The translations under genes and the position numbers were made by a program. A DNA stretch of 64,000 nt. It comes from a virus. Location: positions 62,001 through 126,000 of the IMG/VR virus record IMGVR_UViG_3300027749_002876. One strand, given 5' to 3'. Each line of letters begins with the position of its first letter. The stretch's first letter is position 1. Of this stretch, positions 40,921-49,229 are shown piece by piece. The notes beneath the pieces were generated by a model, which did not search any database, was not told the DNA's origin, and worked only from the letters and a program-made list of their open reading frames with translations.

Positions 40921-40942
40921 GAGTCCTCTGAGATATTGCTAA

Positions 40943-41224
40943 TTAATCACCCGAATCAATTTGATATCTGTCACCGCAATGTTTACAAGTGTAGCCGGTC
41001 AAGCATCTGCCGTCTGATTTGGTTGTGTAATGATGGTTGCACGGTGCACCTTCGGCATTCAATCGTACTTCACCCTTAGGGGATCCATACATATACTGTC
41101 CACCGCAGTTATGACAACCACGTTGTGTCTTATCTTTATTCCAAGAATAAGCTTTTTCTTGTTCCGTCAAATTGACATAACAAGTCCCGTTACATACAGG
41201 ACATACTCCATATCCATCTCTCAT
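40943..41224 (-). CDS. cysteine-rich zinc-binding phage protein
   Basis: From ATG 41224 (GGATGG ribosome-binding site) the product is 93 aa. It has CPVC near the start, CHNCGG in the middle and CNHHY...C...CKHC near the end, enough for two zinc sites, the first resembling DnaJ-type zinc knuckles. Similar small proteins are common in phages. Role unknown. Confidence 0.72.
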   Translation of the reverse strand: MRDGYGVCPVCNGTCYVNLTEQEKAYSWNKDKTQRGCHNCGGQYMYGSPKGEVRLNAEGAPCNHHYTTKSDGRCLTGYTCKHCGDRYQIDSGD

Positions 41225-41225
41225 A

Positions 41226-41309
41226 CTAAAATCCATCCTTTAAAATTATTGCCAGACCCATCACAATGACGGGTAACATTACGATAATCAAGTTAGTAAT
41301 TGCTTGCAT
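41226..41309 (-). CDS. membrane micropeptide (27 aa)
   Basis: The frame overlaps the GIY-YIG stop (TAATG) and encodes a single hydrophobic helix (LIIVMLPVIVMGLAIIL). Junction overlap and hydrophobicity support it, but it is very short. Confidence 0.5.
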   Translation of the reverse strand: MQAITNLIIVMLPVIVMGLAIILKDGF

Positions 41310-41647
41310 TATTTTACTCCAAATGTGTTCAATGCTGGTTGCAATGTGTTAATCAATAGTGTTTCACGCTCATGAGCAGGGCGCTTGCCACGCACAACTT
41401 CCAACTTACCGAACACAAAACGCTCGGCACCACGCTCACGCAAAGCACGAGACAGGCCCCAGTTTTTGTTCTCAGTCATAGCCCGTTGCATATGTTTTTG
41501 CATACGACGGCGTAGTGTCAAAAACACATTGCCTTTGTATGAAAGAGCAGTCAAACCAATGTAGTACTCAAGTGTTACAGTATCTTGGATAAAGTAGATA
41601 ACTTGATTTCTATCAGTTCTACGCTTGCGGACGATTTTCGAGTTCAT
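41309..41647 (-). CDS. GIY-YIG nuclease-like protein, leaderless
   Basis: A 112-aa protein with VIYFIQDTVTLEYYIGLT (the GIY and YIG equivalents), an Arg-rich helix, and ERETLLINTLQPALN with the candidate metal-binding Glu. It resembles free-standing GIY-YIG endonucleases in phages. The frame extends to 41722, but the ATG at 41647 lies 6 nt after the -10 of its promoter, so the mRNA is predicted to be leaderless. Confidence 0.78.
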   Translation of the reverse strand: MNSKIVRKRRTDRNQVIYFIQDTVTLEYYIGLTALSYKGNVFLTLRRRMQKHMQRAMTENKNWGLSRALRERGAERFVFGKLEVVRGKRPAHERETLLINTLQPALNTFGVK

Positions 41648-41653
41648 AAGTGT

Positions 41654-41682
41654 ATTATATACCCAAATTGATTTATTGTCAA
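41654..41682 (-). promoter_or_regulatory. early promoter with immediate ATG
   Basis: TTGACA-N17-TATAAT; ATG 41647 follows after 6 nt. Confidence 0.93.
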
Positions 41683-41684
41683 CC

Positions 41685-41909
41685 TCAGAATGCTCGGTAC
41701 AATCCAAGCATACAAATAACAACTGATACGATATTCACTACCATTTGTGCATTGTTGCGAACCCGGTAAGCCCATGTAAGAAAGAATACAGTTCCAAAAC
41801 TGAATGCTATAATGTTATATGGATCCATATTGCCCATCGAGTTCAGGATATGACCTGCTATGATGAAAACTACCCCTGTCCACTGAATGATGTCATTTGT
41901 TTTATTCAT
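41685..41909 (-). CDS. small membrane protein (74 aa), leaderless
   Basis: From ATG 41909 the product has two or three transmembrane helices (IIQWTGVVFIIAGHIL and IVSVVICMLGLY). A frame beginning at 41924 would place its start within the -10. It is the first gene downstream of structured element B on the minus strand. Confidence 0.7.
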   Translation of the reverse strand: MNKTNDIIQWTGVVFIIAGHILNSMGNMDPYNIIAFSFGTVFFLTWAYRVRNNAQMVVNIVSVVICMLGLYRAF

Positions 41910-41915
41910 AGATGA

Positions 41916-41944
41916 ATTATACACTAAAGCCCATTTATTGTCAA
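41916..41944 (-). promoter_or_regulatory. early promoter next to element B
   Basis: TTGACA-N17-TATAAT; ATG 41909 follows after 6 nt. It is directly adjacent to element B, as promoter 1 is to element A. Confidence 0.93.
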
Positions 41945-42057
41945 CTGTTGGTAAAATCGCTAGAAGTGTATCAGAGTGCGTTCCTGAATCCTCTAGCGAT
42001 TTTGAAGCCCCTGAGGGGGCAAAAGTAGTACTTTTGTTTCTTAAATATGTAGTACTA
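41945..42057 (-). promoter_or_regulatory. structured boundary element, copy B
   Basis: This is the inverted counterpart of 10283-10408. It contains a 12-bp perfect stem AAAATCGCTAGA (41953-41964 with 41992-42003), hairpin GCCCC-TGAG-GGGGC (42007-42020), and a 7-bp stem TAGTACT/AGTACTA (42026-42032 with 42051-42057). Read on the minus strand, the box from GCTTCAAAATCGCTAGAGG to the early promoter matches copy A at most positions. Confidence 0.8.
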
Positions 42058-42062
42058 AAGTA

Positions 42063-42341
42063 TTAGTGTACTACTTCACCTACCGAAGTATTCATATAAG
42101 TTCTAATTTCTTTATATAAATCCTTTTGAGTATATCCTAAATCGGCTAATTCTTGTATTAATGCTACAAATAATCCATGAGTAGCAATACCGGGAATATA
42201 TTCAGGATCATCATTATTATTTTCAAATTCTTCTAATAATGGTAATAAATTATCATATATAAAATCACACGCTAATAATGCACTATTTTCTATTTGTTCT
42301 ACTTCTTCACTAGTACTAACCATTTTAACTTCTTTTACCAT
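42063..42341 (-). CDS. hypothetical acidic protein
   Basis: A 92-aa acidic helical protein with the block YIPGIATHGLFVALIQELADLGYT. The start at 42341 lies just after the stop of the upstream gene; a longer frame to 42374 overlaps it. I associate the block with T4-like phage proteins of unknown role. Confidence 0.65.
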   Translation of the reverse strand: MVKEVKMVSTSEEVEQIENSALLACDFIYDNLLPLLEEFENNNDDPEYIPGIATHGLFVALIQELADLGYTQKDLYKEIRTYMNTSVGEVVH

Positions 42342-42345
42342 AATA

Positions 42346-42795
42346 TTACTCACTAATTGTTTTAGTATATTCATAGTTAATGGTTTCTATATTCTCACGG
42401 AATATAATAGCACCATTTTTTAAATGAAATCTTCTAGCCATTTCTGTTTTAGGACTTAATGTCACAAATCTATTTACACTAGGATATTGTTCCTGAATAC
42501 CTTTTACCGCTTGTATTAATAAATCACGACCTTTACCGGCTTTATAACTCCATATGGTATAGAATACTGCTGTAGTTGGGACCTCAGATACATGTGATAA
42601 ATCATCTACACCGGCTGGAACAAAATCATGAAAACTAACACATACCATTGCATCCGGATCATCATCATTACTAGATAATGCCGCAACCATTCTTCCATTA
42701 GTTACTCTGAAATCAGTAGATATTTCTGGTCGTACAGGATCGTCTTTAATAAATGATAATAGTTTGTGTGTTAGGTCTGTGATAAAATGTAGCAT
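42346..42795 (-). CDS. GNAT-acetyltransferase-like phage protein
   Basis: A 149-aa protein with AVFYTIWSYKAGKGRDLLIQAV (a GNAT-like acetyl-CoA loop), RFVTLSPKTEMARRFHLKNGA and a C-terminal strand, as in N-acetyltransferases. Similar proteins occur in T4-like marine phages. Substrate unknown. It has a late-type promoter and an AGAGAAC leader. Confidence 0.7.
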   Translation of the reverse strand: MLHFITDLTHKLLSFIKDDPVRPEISTDFRVTNGRMVAALSSNDDDPDAMVCVSFHDFVPAGVDDLSHVSEVPTTAVFYTIWSYKAGKGRDLLIQAVKGIQEQYPSVNRFVTLSPKTEMARRFHLKNGAIIFRENIETINYEYTKTISE

Positions 42796-42811
42796 GGTGT
42801 TCTCTTTTGTG

Positions 42812-42819
42812 TATTTATA
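42812..42819 (-). promoter_or_regulatory. late-type promoter box
   Basis: A perfect TATAAATA on the minus strand, 16 nt before ATG 42795. Confidence 0.75.
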
Positions 42820-42860
42820 CTATATCGTAAATATACGAGTATTTAGTTTACCCACTAAAT

Positions 42861-43754
42861 ATGAGTATGTCAGAAATATTGCAATGGTCTACTGGATTAA
42901 ATGGGTACAAAAAACATACCCTGCATGATAATCATTTTACTACAGAATTAACAGAATGTCAATTTGAACCGGGTAGAAGTGTGGATGATATATTCTATGA
43001 CCATTTAGTAGATTGCCCAAATAGTCCAATTGAGTTACTCTATAGCGGCGGATTGGATAGTGAACTGGTTCTTATGTCTTTATTAAAAAATAAGATACCA
43101 GTAGAAGCAATGACTATGGTTATTACTATTAAAGGTGCAATATTGAATGTAGTGGATCTGTATTACTCAGAAAAGTTTTGTAGGGAAAATAATGTCAAAC
43201 AGAATTTATTCTACTTTGATGCTATTGACTTTTATGAGAGCGGTAAGTATTTAGAGTATGCTCTGCCATTTAAAATAACAGAACCGCATGTTCCTAGTCA
43301 TTTTTGGTTAATAGAACAATGTCATAACTACCCAATCGTTGGTGGTGATTGGCCCTGGCTACAAGCAGAGAAAAATGTGTTGAGTCCATTTAAATTGGCA
43401 TTCAGTAGTTATGAACGATTCATGCAATCAAAGAGTATACCCGGTATAGGCAACATGATAAGTCACAGCTTTGAATCTAGTTATCATTTCATTGAACAGC
43501 ATTTAAAAGAACATAAGAGGGGTAATGATAAATTTCATACAGTGCCTTTCTTAAAGTACAAGATGTATGGTACAAAGGAACCTAGAATAAAAAGTTATGG
43601 TTGGGAACAATGTCCTAGAGAACTTTTTAACATTACTAAATATCAAATTGAATTATTAAAAAAACTTGGTGTCCCAAAGTCTAATATAGTTTGGGGCAAT
43701 CAAGTTGCAACTTTAATTAACTCAACTGTAACATCTAATAATCTTTTTATATGA
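42861..43754 (+). CDS. PP-loop (asparagine-synthase-like) ATP pyrophosphatase
   Basis: A 297-aa protein with the PP-loop motif LLYSGGLDSELVL at about residues 59-71 and downstream GGDWPWLQAE. PP-loop enzymes activate a carboxyl, carbonyl or thiol group by adenylation, as in Asn synthase, GMP synthase, QueC or tRNA thiolases. No glutaminase domain is present. An ACTAAATA box places a second possible start at 42867. It overlaps the next gene by 4 nt. Substrate unknown. Confidence 0.78.
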   Translation: MSMSEILQWSTGLNGYKKHTLHDNHFTTELTECQFEPGRSVDDIFYDHLVDCPNSPIELLYSGGLDSELVLMSLLKNKIPVEAMTMVITIKGAILNVVDLYYSEKFCRENNVKQNLFYFDAIDFYESGKYLEYALPFKITEPHVPSHFWLIEQCHNYPIVGGDWPWLQAEKNVLSPFKLAFSSYERFMQSKSIPGIGNMISHSFESSYHFIEQHLKEHKRGNDKFHTVPFLKYKMYGTKEPRIKSYGWEQCPRELFNITKYQIELLKKLGVPKSNIVWGNQVATLINSTVTSNNLFI

Positions 43755-44326
43755 ATATCCACGAATCATTCTCACATAGTTTAGTACAAAGCAAGTTATG
43801 GTTATGTGAAAGAATAGAACAGGTTATTGATAATGAAGGTATCAAGAATCCTGCAGTCAACATATTAGCCAGTTGGGATAGCTTATTAGCTTTTATGATG
43901 CTAACAAGACGCCCTAGATTTTATGGTATTGTTAATGCGTATGACATTGATCCAATTGCAACAGAAAATGCAAACAAGTTATGCGACCATTGGCAATTTG
44001 AATATCCTAAGGTTTACAACCACACAAGAGACATAAACACCCTTGACTTTAGTAACACCGGAAGTGAATCTATCTTTATCAATTGTAGTGTTGACCAATT
44101 AGATAACACAAGTTGGTATGATGTTATACCTGACAACAGATTGGTATGTTTTCAAAGCACAAACTTACCTATTAATACAATTGATTGGGATATAAAGCAA
44201 AGTTATGCTGATATGTCATTGTTCACTGAAACATATAAAGTTCAAAAACTAATTTACTGTGACTCAATTAACATCAACTATGAGCATTTAAGATTCAAAC
44301 GCCACATGATGATTGGTGTCAAGTAA
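43751..44326 (+). CDS. Rossmann-like methyltransferase-like protein
   Basis: A 191-aa protein whose NILASWDSLLAFM, YGIVNAYDIDPIATENA and SIFINCSVDQL blocks follow the order of SAM-binding motifs I, II and IV, with ILASWDS replacing the usual GxGxG. It may be a divergent methyltransferase or a non-catalytic partner. It overlaps the PP-loop gene by 4 nt and converges on a second PP-loop gene. Confidence 0.6.
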   Translation: MNIHESFSHSLVQSKLWLCERIEQVIDNEGIKNPAVNILASWDSLLAFMMLTRRPRFYGIVNAYDIDPIATENANKLCDHWQFEYPKVYNHTRDINTLDFSNTGSESIFINCSVDQLDNTSWYDVIPDNRLVCFQSTNLPINTIDWDIKQSYADMSLFTETYKVQKLIYCDSININYEHLRFKRHMMIGVK

Positions 44327-45509
44327 CATCTTTCATGTAGTACATTTTAGAATAGCATCCTAACGTGCCTTGATACGGATCTTCTTTGTTAAAGATATTA
44401 GCATAGTGTGTTTTCAAATAAGTCATAGCGTCACTAAAGTTGTGTGCTGACTTCCATTTATCATCTGTGGCATTTTTTAGTAGTCGCTGAAATACTTGTT
44501 CACGACCCTCAGTCTTATACTTACTCTTACCATTCTGAATACTTAGATTAATATTCCATGCCGCGCCCCTACCAGATGCAATACAAAAATCATCATAGTA
44601 TTCACTGTGACTGTTGCCGCAATAATCTTTTAAAAATTCACTTGTAATTTTATTTGATTTAATTACTTTTTCAGGTCTAGTGATAGAAAAACTCGTAGGA
44701 GCGGAGCCTAATTTAGTATTAATTAATGGATCAATTTGCTCTGGTTTGTATATTACAGTAGTACCATACATTCTCTCAATATGATTTAATGTCATCCATG
44801 ATTGTTTCAGATGAAGTTTAGGCATGTCCGGAGCATAATAAAACAACTCAATGTTTAGAATGTCAGTCATATACGTTTCCATAGTCTTATCAATGACTGT
44901 AGAATAATACTTACCATCTTCTAATACAATACGTGGTTTATCAACACCTAAGATAACACCGTGATTAGGTTCATCGGCATGCATGATGCTTTTAACATAG
45001 AAGCTAAAATTAGTTGGTTGAAAGTAACCATGTGTCAATGCACTAGCCGGTTTCTCTAGCCAATCATCTAAGAAATAATTATCAAAATCTTCTGGACCTA
45101 CATCAACTGTGGTAATCTTTGTATTTGGGTATGCTTTCAAAAACTCTTGTACTTGCGGATATATTAAACGAATCAATTCATCTTGTCGTACAGGGTTTGT
45201 TCGTAGGTTTAACAATACAATTTCATCTAATGGTATATTAAAATGATAAAAACATCTTAGAATGTGATGACTATCACGGCCTGCGCTATAGAACAAACTT
45301 AGCTTGTTATAACGCTGACGCAATTGTGTACATCTATCATAACACAATTGATCCCATGTTTCTGTTGGTTCAACTGTCCAGTCTAATGTGTCATATGCTT
45401 CTTCATAAAAGTAGAAGTGTGGTTTAGTTTTTAATTTGTATGCGGCTCTCCACGCATCAATTTGACTTGATGTTCTGTTTCCGTCTACGATCCAATGTGG
45501 TAAATACAT
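44319..45509 (-). CDS. second PP-loop ATP pyrophosphatase-like protein
   Basis: A 396-aa protein with the PP-loop variant LFYSAGRDSHHILRC at about residues 73-87 and a following DEIVLLNLRT strand. The C-terminal 150 residues are unassigned. It is the same superfamily as the gene at 42861 but diverged. The two genes converge around the methyltransferase-like gene, suggesting a shared pathway. Confidence 0.75.
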   Translation of the reverse strand: MYLPHWIVDGNRTSSQIDAWRAAYKLKTKPHFYFYEEAYDTLDWTVEPTETWDQLCYDRCTQLRQRYNKLSLFYSAGRDSHHILRCFYHFNIPLDEIVLLNLRTNPVRQDELIRLIYPQVQEFLKAYPNTKITTVDVGPEDFDNYFLDDWLEKPASALTHGYFQPTNFSFYVKSIMHADEPNHGVILGVDKPRIVLEDGKYYSTVIDKTMETYMTDILNIELFYYAPDMPKLHLKQSWMTLNHIERMYGTTVIYKPEQIDPLINTKLGSAPTSFSITRPEKVIKSNKITSEFLKDYCGNSHSEYYDDFCIASGRGAAWNINLSIQNGKSKYKTEGREQVFQRLLKNATDDKWKSAHNFSDAMTYLKTHYANIFNKEDPYQGTLGCYSKMYYMKDVT

Positions 45510-45510
45510 A

Positions 45511-46392
45511 TTATTTCTTCGCTACTGATTTTACAATGTTTCTAATTTCTTCTGTTGTATAAAACATAGGGCCCGATGACATTGATTCTAATCTGTTCAA
45601 TACATCAATATCCTTGTTGCATTCGTATATTGAATTTACTAACATACTTCTTGCTTCTTTACTAGCAGAAGGGTTTACACTTAACAGAATACCCAAAGGC
45701 ATTTTACTCAATTTTTTACTAAAAGTTTGTACGCTTTCGTGATTGTACTTGTTTGCTGTTCGTTTGTCAAACGTACTGGCAATGATTTTGACCTTTCCTG
45801 ATTCAATCATTGGCTTCGCTCCAATGTATGTGTCTAGTAGGATATCCAAACTACCATTCACTGTATCAGTTAACATGTTGACATTGTTTTTATAAGGTAT
45901 AACTTGATACGGGATGTTCAACTCAGTAAACAATGTCTCAATCATAAAGTTACCTAACACTGTGCTTGAACCTGCATTGATTGGTCTAGTCTTTGATAGT
46001 GTTCTCAACTCATCAATTGTATCAGTCTTGCCTGTCTTACCTACAAACACCATTGCAATTTGATTCATGTATACAGTTGGATTAATATCTTCTAGTAAGT
46101 CAATATTAGGAAAGCTACCCAACATGTTCAGCCCAAAATTTCCCACTAACAAGTTAGTAACCTTGTCAGTATCTTTTGCTTGCTGTAATGTGTTGATTGC
46201 TATTAAACCATTTGCACCCGGTTTGAATTCTTTTAATACATTAATCTTTTGACGTTCTAAACAACCAGTATAGGTATCCACAACTATATCAGATCCTGAT
46301 CCGGGTCCAGAACTTAGTATGAATTTATACGTGTGTATTTGAGCGTGTGCAATACCAAATAATAGTAAAAATAATGCTAATAGTTTTTTCAT
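45511..46392 (-). CDS. TctC/Bug-family periplasmic receptor
   Basis: A 293-aa exported protein with signal peptide (cleavage after AHA, residue 18), FILSSGPGSGSDIVVD at the mature N-terminus, and INAGSSTVLGNFM and NGSLDILLDTYIGA later. Bug receptors bind carboxylates for tripartite tricarboxylate transporters and are abundant in Burkholderiales. No TctA/TctB permease gene is visible. The ATG follows an ATAAATA box after 5 nt. Confidence 0.85.
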   Translation of the reverse strand: MKKLLALFLLLFGIAHAQIHTYKFILSSGPGSGSDIVVDTYTGCLERQKINVLKEFKPGANGLIAINTLQQAKDTDKVTNLLVGNFGLNMLGSFPNIDLLEDINPTVYMNQIAMVFVGKTGKTDTIDELRTLSKTRPINAGSSTVLGNFMIETLFTELNIPYQVIPYKNNVNMLTDTVNGSLDILLDTYIGAKPMIESGKVKIIASTFDKRTANKYNHESVQTFSKKLSKMPLGILLSVNPSASKEARSMLVNSIYECNKDIDVLNRLESMSSGPMFYTTEEIRNIVKSVAKK

Positions 46393-46397
46393 TCAAC

Positions 46398-46405
46398 TAT
46401 TTATA
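46398..46405 (-). promoter_or_regulatory. late-type promoter box
   Basis: TATAAATA on the minus strand, 5 nt before ATG 46392. Confidence 0.75.
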
Positions 46406-46431
46406 TAGAGATAAAGCTCACTTTAGATTTC

Positions 46432-46502
46432 CTAGTAGCGAATTAGTACGTCAAGCCAGCAGCCGGCTACACCACGGTAACGAGTACCGGTCCTAAGGTG
46501 AT
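46432..46502 (-). ncRNA. hairpin-rich spacer
   Basis: On the minus strand the spacer after the APS-kinase fusion holds CGGTA/TACCG within an outer CACC/GGTG pairing, then AGCC/GGCT. No T-run follows. It may be an mRNA 3' structure, a processing site or a small RNA. Confidence 0.35.
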
Positions 46503-46503
46503 T

Positions 46504-47307
46504 TCATTTTAAACCTAAGCTTTTACGTATATTTGTAGCACTGATATTATGTATTGCTTCGTCAAAGGTTTCTTGTTCTATTTTATAACCAACATCACGG
46601 CCATATGTAATATTCACAATGTTTGGTACTACTTGAATTTCATATTGACCTTGATAAAGCATGTCCAAATCACGCTTGATGAATGATTTTACTTTGTCAA
46701 TTTCAAAAGGATTAGAACCCTGCCAACCTTGACAATCTCTAATCTGTATAACAACTTGCCCGGTTTTTGCAATAGCACGTTCGAATAATGCACGATGTCC
46801 AGCATGCCAGGGTTGCCAACGACCCAACATCTGAACTGTAGGTTTTTGCCAATCAAACACAAGGCGCAATCTATTGTCTAGTATATGTGCGGCAATAAAC
46901 TCGCCCCACTTAACAGCATTCTGTTCAGTAATTCTAAAATCATATTGTTCGGGTGGAATAAAGGCTTTGTTGGTATCTTCGTATCTTCCTTTGTCAATTG
47001 TGTCGACCCATACAGTCCAATCTGCTTTAAAGTTGTTACGCATTTCAACTAGTGGTGCAACAAAATCACAAATAACATAATCTACATCTGTCATGCTATC
47101 AGCCAGTTCTCGCATACGTAGACTTTGACGAACTCGACCTTCTGTACTAAAGTCCCAGTCATTGTATTTTTTACGCACATCATCGGCGTTTAACCAACCT
47201 ACACGTTTTTTATCTGCTTGTAAGTGGTCTACTATATATTGTGCTAAGTAAGTTTTACCCGCTCCAGGTAGACCCATTACTAATATTCTTTTAGAACCAT
47301 GATTCAT
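46504..47307 (-). CDS. APS-kinase-like / nucleotidyltransferase fusion
   Basis: A 267-aa two-domain protein. Residues 1-145 resemble adenylylsulfate kinase (CysC): Walker A GLPGAGKT (12-19), WLNADDVRKKYNDWDFS, DFVAPLVEMR and YEDTNKAFIPPEQYDF. Residues 155-267 are a nucleotidyltransferase with GRWQPWHAGH (162-171) and ISATNIRKSLG, as in NadM-like or ATP-sulfurylase-like enzymes. One reading is a phage PAPS-forming enzyme; another is a kinase plus adenylyl/cytidylyltransferase of other specificity. Sulfotransferase-like genes nearby favour the first. Confidence 0.8.
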   Translation of the reverse strand: MNHGSKRILVMGLPGAGKTYLAQYIVDHLQADKKRVGWLNADDVRKKYNDWDFSTEGRVRQSLRMRELADSMTDVDYVICDFVAPLVEMRNNFKADWTVWVDTIDKGRYEDTNKAFIPPEQYDFRITEQNAVKWGEFIAAHILDNRLRLVFDWQKPTVQMLGRWQPWHAGHRALFERAIAKTGQVVIQIRDCQGWQGSNPFEIDKVKSFIKRDLDMLYQGQYEIQVVPNIVNITYGRDVGYKIEQETFDEAIHNISATNIRKSLGLK

Positions 47308-47983
47308 TTTTTAACTCCAATTGGTGACTGTCAAATCTCTTTAGTCTGTTTATAAATGCAGTAGTTTTCTCTGTCATAACACCTGTCAATTGAAATGTTA
47401 GTCTAGGATTATGTCCTGCATTTGCTGTACAATGAGGTATATTTTGCCAGTCAAATGTTGTTACATCGCCGGCACGCCATTGTTGATATTGATAATTACC
47501 ATATGACCAAAAGTGACCAGGCTCCCAATCATTCAATGCAATCATAACACGCATTATTTTCCATGGTTCTTCTGGTGCCCATTTTTGTAACTTATCAATA
47601 TGTAAGTTCCATACTTCGCCGGGCATTTGTACATGTATACGTTCCATACAATCATCCAATGCAAACAGTTCGCTGACTTTTTGCAATGCAGGGGTCAATT
47701 TCCAATTCAAATGAGTAATAACTATTTTTGGATCTACCCCTGCACGTGTCAGATCATATTCTTCTGCTAGCAAATCTTCTTTAGGTGGTAGTACACCTTC
47801 ACCTTTATAACCGCGTGTTTCCCATGTTGCCGGTTTTACATCTTTGATGATTTCGGCTACATCATTTTTCCAGTCGTGTGTGATTCTACCTAACTTAGTT
47901 ACTTTATCAACTTGTGAATCGTTCTTAAAATTATCAAAGTGATAATTACTTTTTGCTTTTGTTGTGTCCCAACTACTAATCAT
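47291..47983 (-). CDS. 2-oxoglutarate/Fe(II) oxygenase-like protein (Asp/Asn hydroxylase type)
   Basis: A 230-aa protein with the iron-binding facial triad and cosubstrate Arg in order: HIDKLQ, then IPHCTANAGHNPRLTFQLTG. The jelly-roll strands RIHVQMPGEVWNLHID and MRVMIALNDWEPGHFW fit. Such enzymes hydroxylate protein or small-molecule substrates. It overlaps both neighbours by a few nucleotides, inside the APS-kinase/sulfotransferase-like run. Confidence 0.82.
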   Translation of the reverse strand: MISSWDTTKAKSNYHFDNFKNDSQVDKVTKLGRITHDWKNDVAEIIKDVKPATWETRGYKGEGVLPPKEDLLAEEYDLTRAGVDPKIVITHLNWKLTPALQKVSELFALDDCMERIHVQMPGEVWNLHIDKLQKWAPEEPWKIMRVMIALNDWEPGHFWSYGNYQYQQWRAGDVTTFDWQNIPHCTANAGHNPRLTFQLTGVMTEKTTAFINRLKRFDSHQLELKNESWF

Positions 47984-48612
47984 AGTGTGTCCTTTATTCC
48001 ACTTACTTTTCTTACAAGACTATCTAACTCTTGTCTTTCGATACTTTTAAAATATTTGCTATTTGCATCTTCTTCTAATATGATATTTATTCTAGGATCG
48101 TCATACGCTATAGGAAAGTCTAACTGCTTAGATAAGCTTTGTAGATATTTACCCTTATACAAATACAGTAGTTCTTGGCTTATGAATACTGAATCTAATG
48201 TCATTAGATACTCAAGTGGTTCATCAAAGTCAGATAGACTAACTCTATCTCTTACTCTATGTTGTTGATGCTTTAAAATATTTTGGTCTCTGCCAATGAT
48301 TGCTATTTTAACTTTGATACCAAATTTCTCTAGTGTCTCAACAAACAGTTTGTATTTGGGTATAGTAACAACCCCGTTATTTGCATAAGGGCAACTGATG
48401 CTGGTTACATAATTATCACATTTTGACCAGTCAATACTATGAACAAGACTAGGTGTATTCCAGCATTCACTAAAAGGTTCATGGTCATGTGCTATCCAAT
48501 AATCAATAAGCAATTCTTTCCAACCAGATACATCTTGGTGTAGTGCTAATACTTTACTGAACACATGATTACCGGATCCTTGTGGTCCGGTAATAATTAA
48601 CAGTTGTTTCAT
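47980..48612 (-). CDS. P-loop sulfotransferase/kinase-like protein
   Basis: A 210-aa protein starting with a P-loop, LLIITGPQGSGNHVFSKVL, followed by phage-type blocks and IAIIGRDQNILKHQQHR, where the RD pair is placed like the PAPS 3'-phosphate site of sulfotransferases. A nucleotide kinase is the alternative. It overlaps adjacent genes by 4 nt on both sides. Confidence 0.62.
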   Translation of the reverse strand: MKQLLIITGPQGSGNHVFSKVLALHQDVSGWKELLIDYWIAHDHEPFSECWNTPSLVHSIDWSKCDNYVTSISCPYANNGVVTIPKYKLFVETLEKFGIKVKIAIIGRDQNILKHQQHRVRDRVSLSDFDEPLEYLMTLDSVFISQELLYLYKGKYLQSLSKQLDFPIAYDDPRINIILEEDANSKYFKSIERQELDSLVRKVSGIKDTL

Positions 48613-49229
48613 ATCACTGTAACTCTTACATCTGATGCACCGTAGTCTTGATAATAATCATTAGGAGGCAATTGTATTTTTAACATCTTGCAGAGCATGT
48701 GATTAGTTAATGGAACTTTACCGGGATATTTGTAGTTTGCTTTAACTATGCCCTGATTCTGTTGTTTAATCTTCTCTGCCATGACTTTCAAGTTCTGATA
48801 GTATTCACTGTAGTCAGGGTATGTAATGTCAAAGTGACCGCACTTGACCCACCACCCTAAACACGCATCATCAGGACGATGTACTAACACGATAGGACAA
48901 TCAGGCCATGTTTCTTTGATGTAATCAATATGATTGCTGAACACATGACTTTTAATGATACGTACACCTTCACCGGTAAATGCTTCATCAAAGTCACGCT
49001 CTAATGTTTCTCTATCATACATTGGTAATCGATGAAATAGTTTACCAAACTCCATGCCAGGGTCGTAGTATGCACCTAAATGCATCAATTCCATTTTGCC
49101 ACTGGCGTCATGGTAATATGTTCTAGTATCACTGTAATCTGATTGGTCAACGCTAGGACTATAGTAGATGTTCTTTACAACACTAGACCATTTACTGCCC
49201 GGTGCTCCTGCGACAAATATGTATTTCAT
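48609..49229 (-). CDS. sulfotransferase-like protein
   Basis: A 206-aa protein with an N-terminal PAPS-loop-like segment IFVAGAPGSKWSSVVKNI and CPIVLVHRPDDACLGWWVKCG, matching the pattern of sulfotransferases (5'-PSB then VhRxPxD). Similar proteins are found in T4-like cyanophages. It is coupled with the gene at 47980 and begins at the stop of a TctC receptor gene. Confidence 0.72.
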   Translation of the reverse strand: MKYIFVAGAPGSKWSSVVKNIYYSPSVDQSDYSDTRTYYHDASGKMELMHLGAYYDPGMEFGKLFHRLPMYDRETLERDFDEAFTGEGVRIIKSHVFSNHIDYIKETWPDCPIVLVHRPDDACLGWWVKCGHFDITYPDYSEYYQNLKVMAEKIKQQNQGIVKANYKYPGKVPLTNHMLCKMLKIQLPPNDYYQDYGASDVRVTVI

